Shown: positions 61,401 to 64,000 of the stretch, piece after piece | How positions within the stretch are numbered: the first letter of the stretch is position 1 | Layout of the letters: each line of letters starts with the position of its first letter | Source: Girardinichthys multiradiatus | Taxonomy: Eukaryota; Chordata; Actinopteri; Cyprinodontiformes; Goodeidae | Direction: 5' to 3' | Length of the DNA stretch: 64,000 bases | Assembly (NCBI RefSeq): GCF_021462225.1 | Contig: NC_061804.1 | Location: forward strand, 39,597,475-39,661,474 | Notes under the pieces: model-generated | Seen by the model: only the letters and a program-made list of their open reading frames with translations | Databases searched by the model: none | Told to the model about the DNA's origin: nothing | Program-made: the position numbers and the translations under genes

Positions 61401-64000
61401 AAGAGTATCTACGATCAAAGGGATTTTTTCCACCTCACAAAGGATGTCAGCAGGGTTTCCACAGCGGAAAACAGTGCTGCAGTTACGAAGAGGGGCACAG
61501 GCATTCTTCAAAATTACAAGAGTGACAATGAAATCAATGTTCCTCAGAGCAGCAGAGAGAACCTGTGCATGCATCGACTTAGCACCTGTGGCGCTGGAGC
61601 TAACAGCATCTAAGCAGCTAAGTACGCCCTCTAATGTATCAGCAAGGATGTCAAAAAAGTCTTCTCGTTTTTTCCACTTTGAACAGCATGTTTCTGGAAT
61701 TTCCTCTAAAGCCTCTCTTGGCATGTTTAAAAGCCCGTCAACAGCTTGTGCTAACTGTTCCTCCAGATGTGGAGATTCGTCAAAGAACAGCAGCAGATCT
61801 TCTGTGATGTCCAGCATTTTTGCCACAGAAGGGCAAGGTACACTACTGGCAAACCAATGAGCAAGACCACAAGACTCACTGGGTGTTACGACACAAAGCG
61901 GGAAACTGTTGAGGAACTCTAAAGACATTTTCTTCAGACTTTGAAAACCTGGGCCCAAATGCATGAATGCTTGGCCTCGGCACTGTGACATGGGCAAGCC
62001 CCAGTCTTCAGTAAGAATCTTTGCAAGGTTACTTGATTGTCTGTCAAAATTGCTGCTTTCATCAAATGGTAAGAACCCCATGAGTTCGACTTCTGGAGTA
62101 GATTCCCCAACGTAACGAACAAAAACAGGTAGGTAGGTCTTGTCAGCAACTTTAACAGGTTTATCTGAGATCAGGGAGAAAAATGGAGATTCCTGTATTT
62201 CTTTAAGTATGACATCTCTGATTCCATTTATGAGTAGGTTCACCATTTCATCATCACTAATCCATGGTATGCCTTTACTTTCACTCCCAAACCAGTGGCA
62301 CATCTTTAGCTCTTGAACAAGTGGCTCTCGGTCTTCTTCAGAGAGGTCACAGAGACTGCTTTTCTTTTTCCCCAGGAGCGCAGCCAGCCTAAAAACTGTG
62401 GCCAGGCTCTGACGGTTATCTCCGGTGAGGCCATTTTCATCAGCTGCTGTCATTTCTTGGTTCTGGAGCTTCTCAGGAGACTGATGAACACTGAGCTCTT
62501 TAGGTTTGTCATTGATATCTTCAACTAAACAGATAATGGAAAACAACAAACAGTTAGAATTACTAGGAAAACATTGGCAAAAATATCAAAAATCTTATCT
62601 TTACAGCTTACCATCCATATTATTTTCAGAGTTCCTAATCAGACTCTTGGATTCCTTGTCCTGCAAGAATAGCAATACAAGTTTGTCATTTATGAAATAA
62701 AAAGAGCTATACAGTAAAACAAACTGAATGGTGATTATACAATAAATAGTACATACCAAACAGATGCCCTCCAAGGCTTGAGGAGTAACCTTCAAACACT
62801 GGCTGACCATGCGGTCCAGATCCCTGCTGAAGTTCGTGCTGACATGGAGCATAGCCAAACACACAGACCTGTCCTTGGGATCCGTGTTTCTCAAGTAGTC
62901 CTGGAATTTATTGTGGCGCATTACAACTCCACAGTCCTCCAGTGTTGTGCTGGGAAGCACAGACATGATCCTTAGCAGGGTATTGATGTTCCCAAAGTAC
63001 TGCATGAGCGGCAGGCGTAACGTGTGAAATATGGAGCTTGGGATGGTCACGGATGCCACCTTAGTCTTCCATGTTACTCTCCAACAACAGAGCTCTGTAA
63101 AGAAGTTGTCAGCGTCAGGGAGATCGCTGCTATAGAGAGGGGGCTTTGACTTCAGGCTCTCAAACATGTAGCTCACGGTCACTGAGCATGGAACCAGGGA
63201 GAGGAAGTTGAGAGCTTCTTTGTGGTCGTCTGAAAAGTGATCCTTTACAGCATTGATGAGGTTGTCTACAAGAGGGACACTCAAGCAGTCTTTGTAATAA
63301 GTGGCTGGCTTTATCAAGCCGTCTTTTGGAAGGGAGTCGTCAGGCACTTCAATCTGTACTCTAAGGCTATGTGCTATTGCACAAGCCTCATCAAACCAGT
63401 TCTGGTGAAACAACTTCATATTGGTTTTGACTCTGTTCAGAGTGGCCACAATACCACTGATTTGGCAAAGCTGGGATGCAGCACTGAACTGGTCCTTCTG
63501 GATACCTGCACTGAGCTCTCTGGTAAAGGAGGATGCATTCTTCAAGACCACCATAGTAATGATGAAATCAAACTCCATGAGTTTGTTCAGATGAACTGCA
63601 GCCTGTTCAGAAACAGACGGTTTCCATCTCTGTGGGTTGTTCTTGATCTTCTCCAGACATTCAACAAGGGGCTCGAGCATCTGCACAAATACCTCATAAG
63701 AATCATGCTTCTCCTGCCAAACAGTGCAGAACGTCCCTTGCAACTCTTGGACCTTCTCGTAACTCTCTCTAAGGCCATATGCTATCACATGGCCGAGCTG
63801 TTTTTCTAGAGCAACAGTGCTGCCAAAAAATGCCATGATTTCTTCAAATGTATCCAGGGCTCTTTTAACTGCAGGCACTGGGATTGATTTTGACCACCAT
63901 GTATTGAAAGAATAGGCAGAGCAATGTGTGCTTATGGCAAGAGGATACTTCTCCTGGACTTTGCAGGCAAAGGCTTTAAGCTTGTAGGAAACATCACCAG
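56919..64000 (-). CDS. thap12-like protein with three tandem hAT-derived modules (3' part of gene; continues past window)
   Basis: Join on the minus strand: (64000)-62757, 62660-62612, 62524-60726, 58620-58584, 58444-56919; 1550 residues plus TAG are visible and the frame is kept across all four introns. Residues match the C-terminal region of THAP12 (PRKRIR, 52-kDa repressor of the inhibitor of protein kinase), for example EKWGLNMEYCRGQA in the last exon, which I recall in the same form in human. THAP12 derives from a hAT transposase, has an N-terminal THAP zinc finger and is about 761 residues in human; here the hAT-derived part occurs three times and the THAP end lies outside the window. 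It lies beside wnt11 in the same orientation as human WNT11-THAP12. Known role: binding P58IPK and so affecting PKR control; whether that holds for this expanded form is unknown. Family is sure, exact paralog is not. Confidence 0.88.
58584..58620 (-). CDS. thap12-like linker mini-exon B (37 nt)
   Basis: Acceptor CTTATTTCAG, then 37 nt, then donor GACAGAA|GTAAGT. Codes for VMKVLQRLKLDR plus one base completed by GA of the next exon (Arg). Its phases (0 in, 1 out) are identical to those of linker mini-exon A, so both link a module exon to the next in the same way. Confidence 0.75.
58621..60725 (-). other. intron between modules 2 and 3, with Tc1-like debris
   Basis: 2.1-kb intron. 59560-60350 holds old Tc1-like sequence (GGGGATCATTATGCTGTTGG, CAACCATCTGACC, and at the far side TGGTTGAAACCTGGAGATAA, a rough inverse of the former). 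A piece of the 53.9-kb repeat family is nested at 59805-59860 (CTTTTGGAATAATAAAG). The open frames inside are not genes. Confidence 0.5.
60726..62524 (-). CDS. thap12-like module 2 exon (1799 nt)
   Basis: The acceptor CTGTTTAG joins TT-GAA-GAT and the exon ends TCC-CAG|GTATGT at phase 0. It encodes an acidic, Lys-rich lead-in (about residues 1-95 of the exon), then SPFFSLISDKPVKVADKTYL, EDWGLPMSQCRGQAF, NIDFIVTLVILKNA, TWFEQAFQLA, IYYRDNLSIPLL, CFSDSHLKALSVLSLLP, DLPEPD and LLLRLVAVLP, and a C-terminal tail ending SIPCLSQ. The same motif order as modules 1 and 3 shows these are diverged copies of one domain. Confidence 0.88.
62612..62660 (-). CDS. thap12-like linker mini-exon A (49 nt)
   Basis: Between acceptor ATTCTTGCAG and donor ATGGATG|GTAAGC lie 49 nt coding for DKESKSLIRNSENNMD plus one base of Val. 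It enters at phase 0 and leaves at phase 1, joining module 1 to module 2 in frame. The small size and the match of both phases to the neighbours support it; without it the frame would not join. Confidence 0.8.
62757..64000 (-). CDS. thap12-like module 1 exon (partial, open at window edge)
   Basis: The frame is open from the window edge (first full codon at 63998) for 414 codons to TGT-TTG|GTATGT at phase 0. Motifs in order: EFDFIITMVVLKNA, NWFDEACAIA, TYYKDCLSVPLV, HFSDDHKEALNFLSLVP, DLPDAD, INTLLRIMSVLP, then AMLHVSTNFSRDLDRMVSQC. The C-terminal stretch after the DLP motif is full length compared with THAP12, so this module looks the least altered of the three. No stop or acceptor is visible before 64000, so the exon continues upstream. 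Confidence 0.88.

Noticed and set aside
61291..61860. 189-codon open frame on the plus strand opposite module 2
   Set aside because: Shadow of the minus-strand thap12-like exon.
63237..63809. 190-codon open frame on the plus strand opposite module 1
   Set aside because: It is antisense to a strongly supported coding exon; codon symmetry explains its length and it has no domain or splice context.
56919..64000. Reading the three big exons as active hAT transposons
   Set aside because: They lack inverted ends and target duplications, are joined by proper introns and resemble the domesticated host gene THAP12 at its expected position beside wnt11.

Overview
This is a stretch of vertebrate nuclear DNA, most probably from a teleost fish. 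It has large introns with GT-AG splice sites and a long AT-rich non-coding left third. Its repeats are of fish type: Tc1-like remnants, L2-like and other LINE relics, tRNA-derived SINEs, a hAT element and (CCAT)n/(CA)n microsatellites. I cannot name the species; a percomorph is my guess from the repeat mix.

Two protein-coding genes are readable, both on the minus strand. The first is a complete Wnt gene, wnt11: five coding exons at 47472-47554, 44627-44871, 42458-42735, 42085-42377 and 34477-34651. They splice in frame to a 357-residue secreted ligand with 24 cysteines after the signal peptide and the lipidated-serine motif. A probable non-coding leader exon (ending at 49291), a CpG-dense segment near 48.5 kb and two short upstream ORFs lie 5' of it. 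The second is the 3' part of a THAP12-like gene (56919 to beyond 64000), read as five in-frame exons giving at least 1550 residues. The order and orientation wnt11 then thap12 match human WNT11-THAP12 on 11q13, which supports both names.

The most unusual object is the thap12-like gene. THAP12 normally carries one C-terminal hAT-transposase-derived region. Here three such regions lie in tandem, each on its own giant exon (more than 1244, 1799 and 1526 nt). They are joined by tiny linker exons (49 and 37 nt) with the same phase pattern, as expected if a 'big exon plus mini exon' unit was duplicated. The last module is cut short at its C-terminus.

Layout: 1-34 kb is a gene desert with scattered repeats. 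It includes a hAT element with an 8-bp target duplication (10613-12931), which itself contains a second inverted-repeat element (11327-11907), an unassigned repeat block (25.8-27.7 kb) and decayed LINEs (27.9-30.1 kb). 34.5-49.7 kb is wnt11, whose 7.4-kb last intron is full of LINE, Tc1 and miniature-transposon debris. 49.7-56.3 kb is intergenic. 56.3-64 kb is the thap12-like gene. No tRNA, rRNA, CRISPR or other RNA gene was seen.
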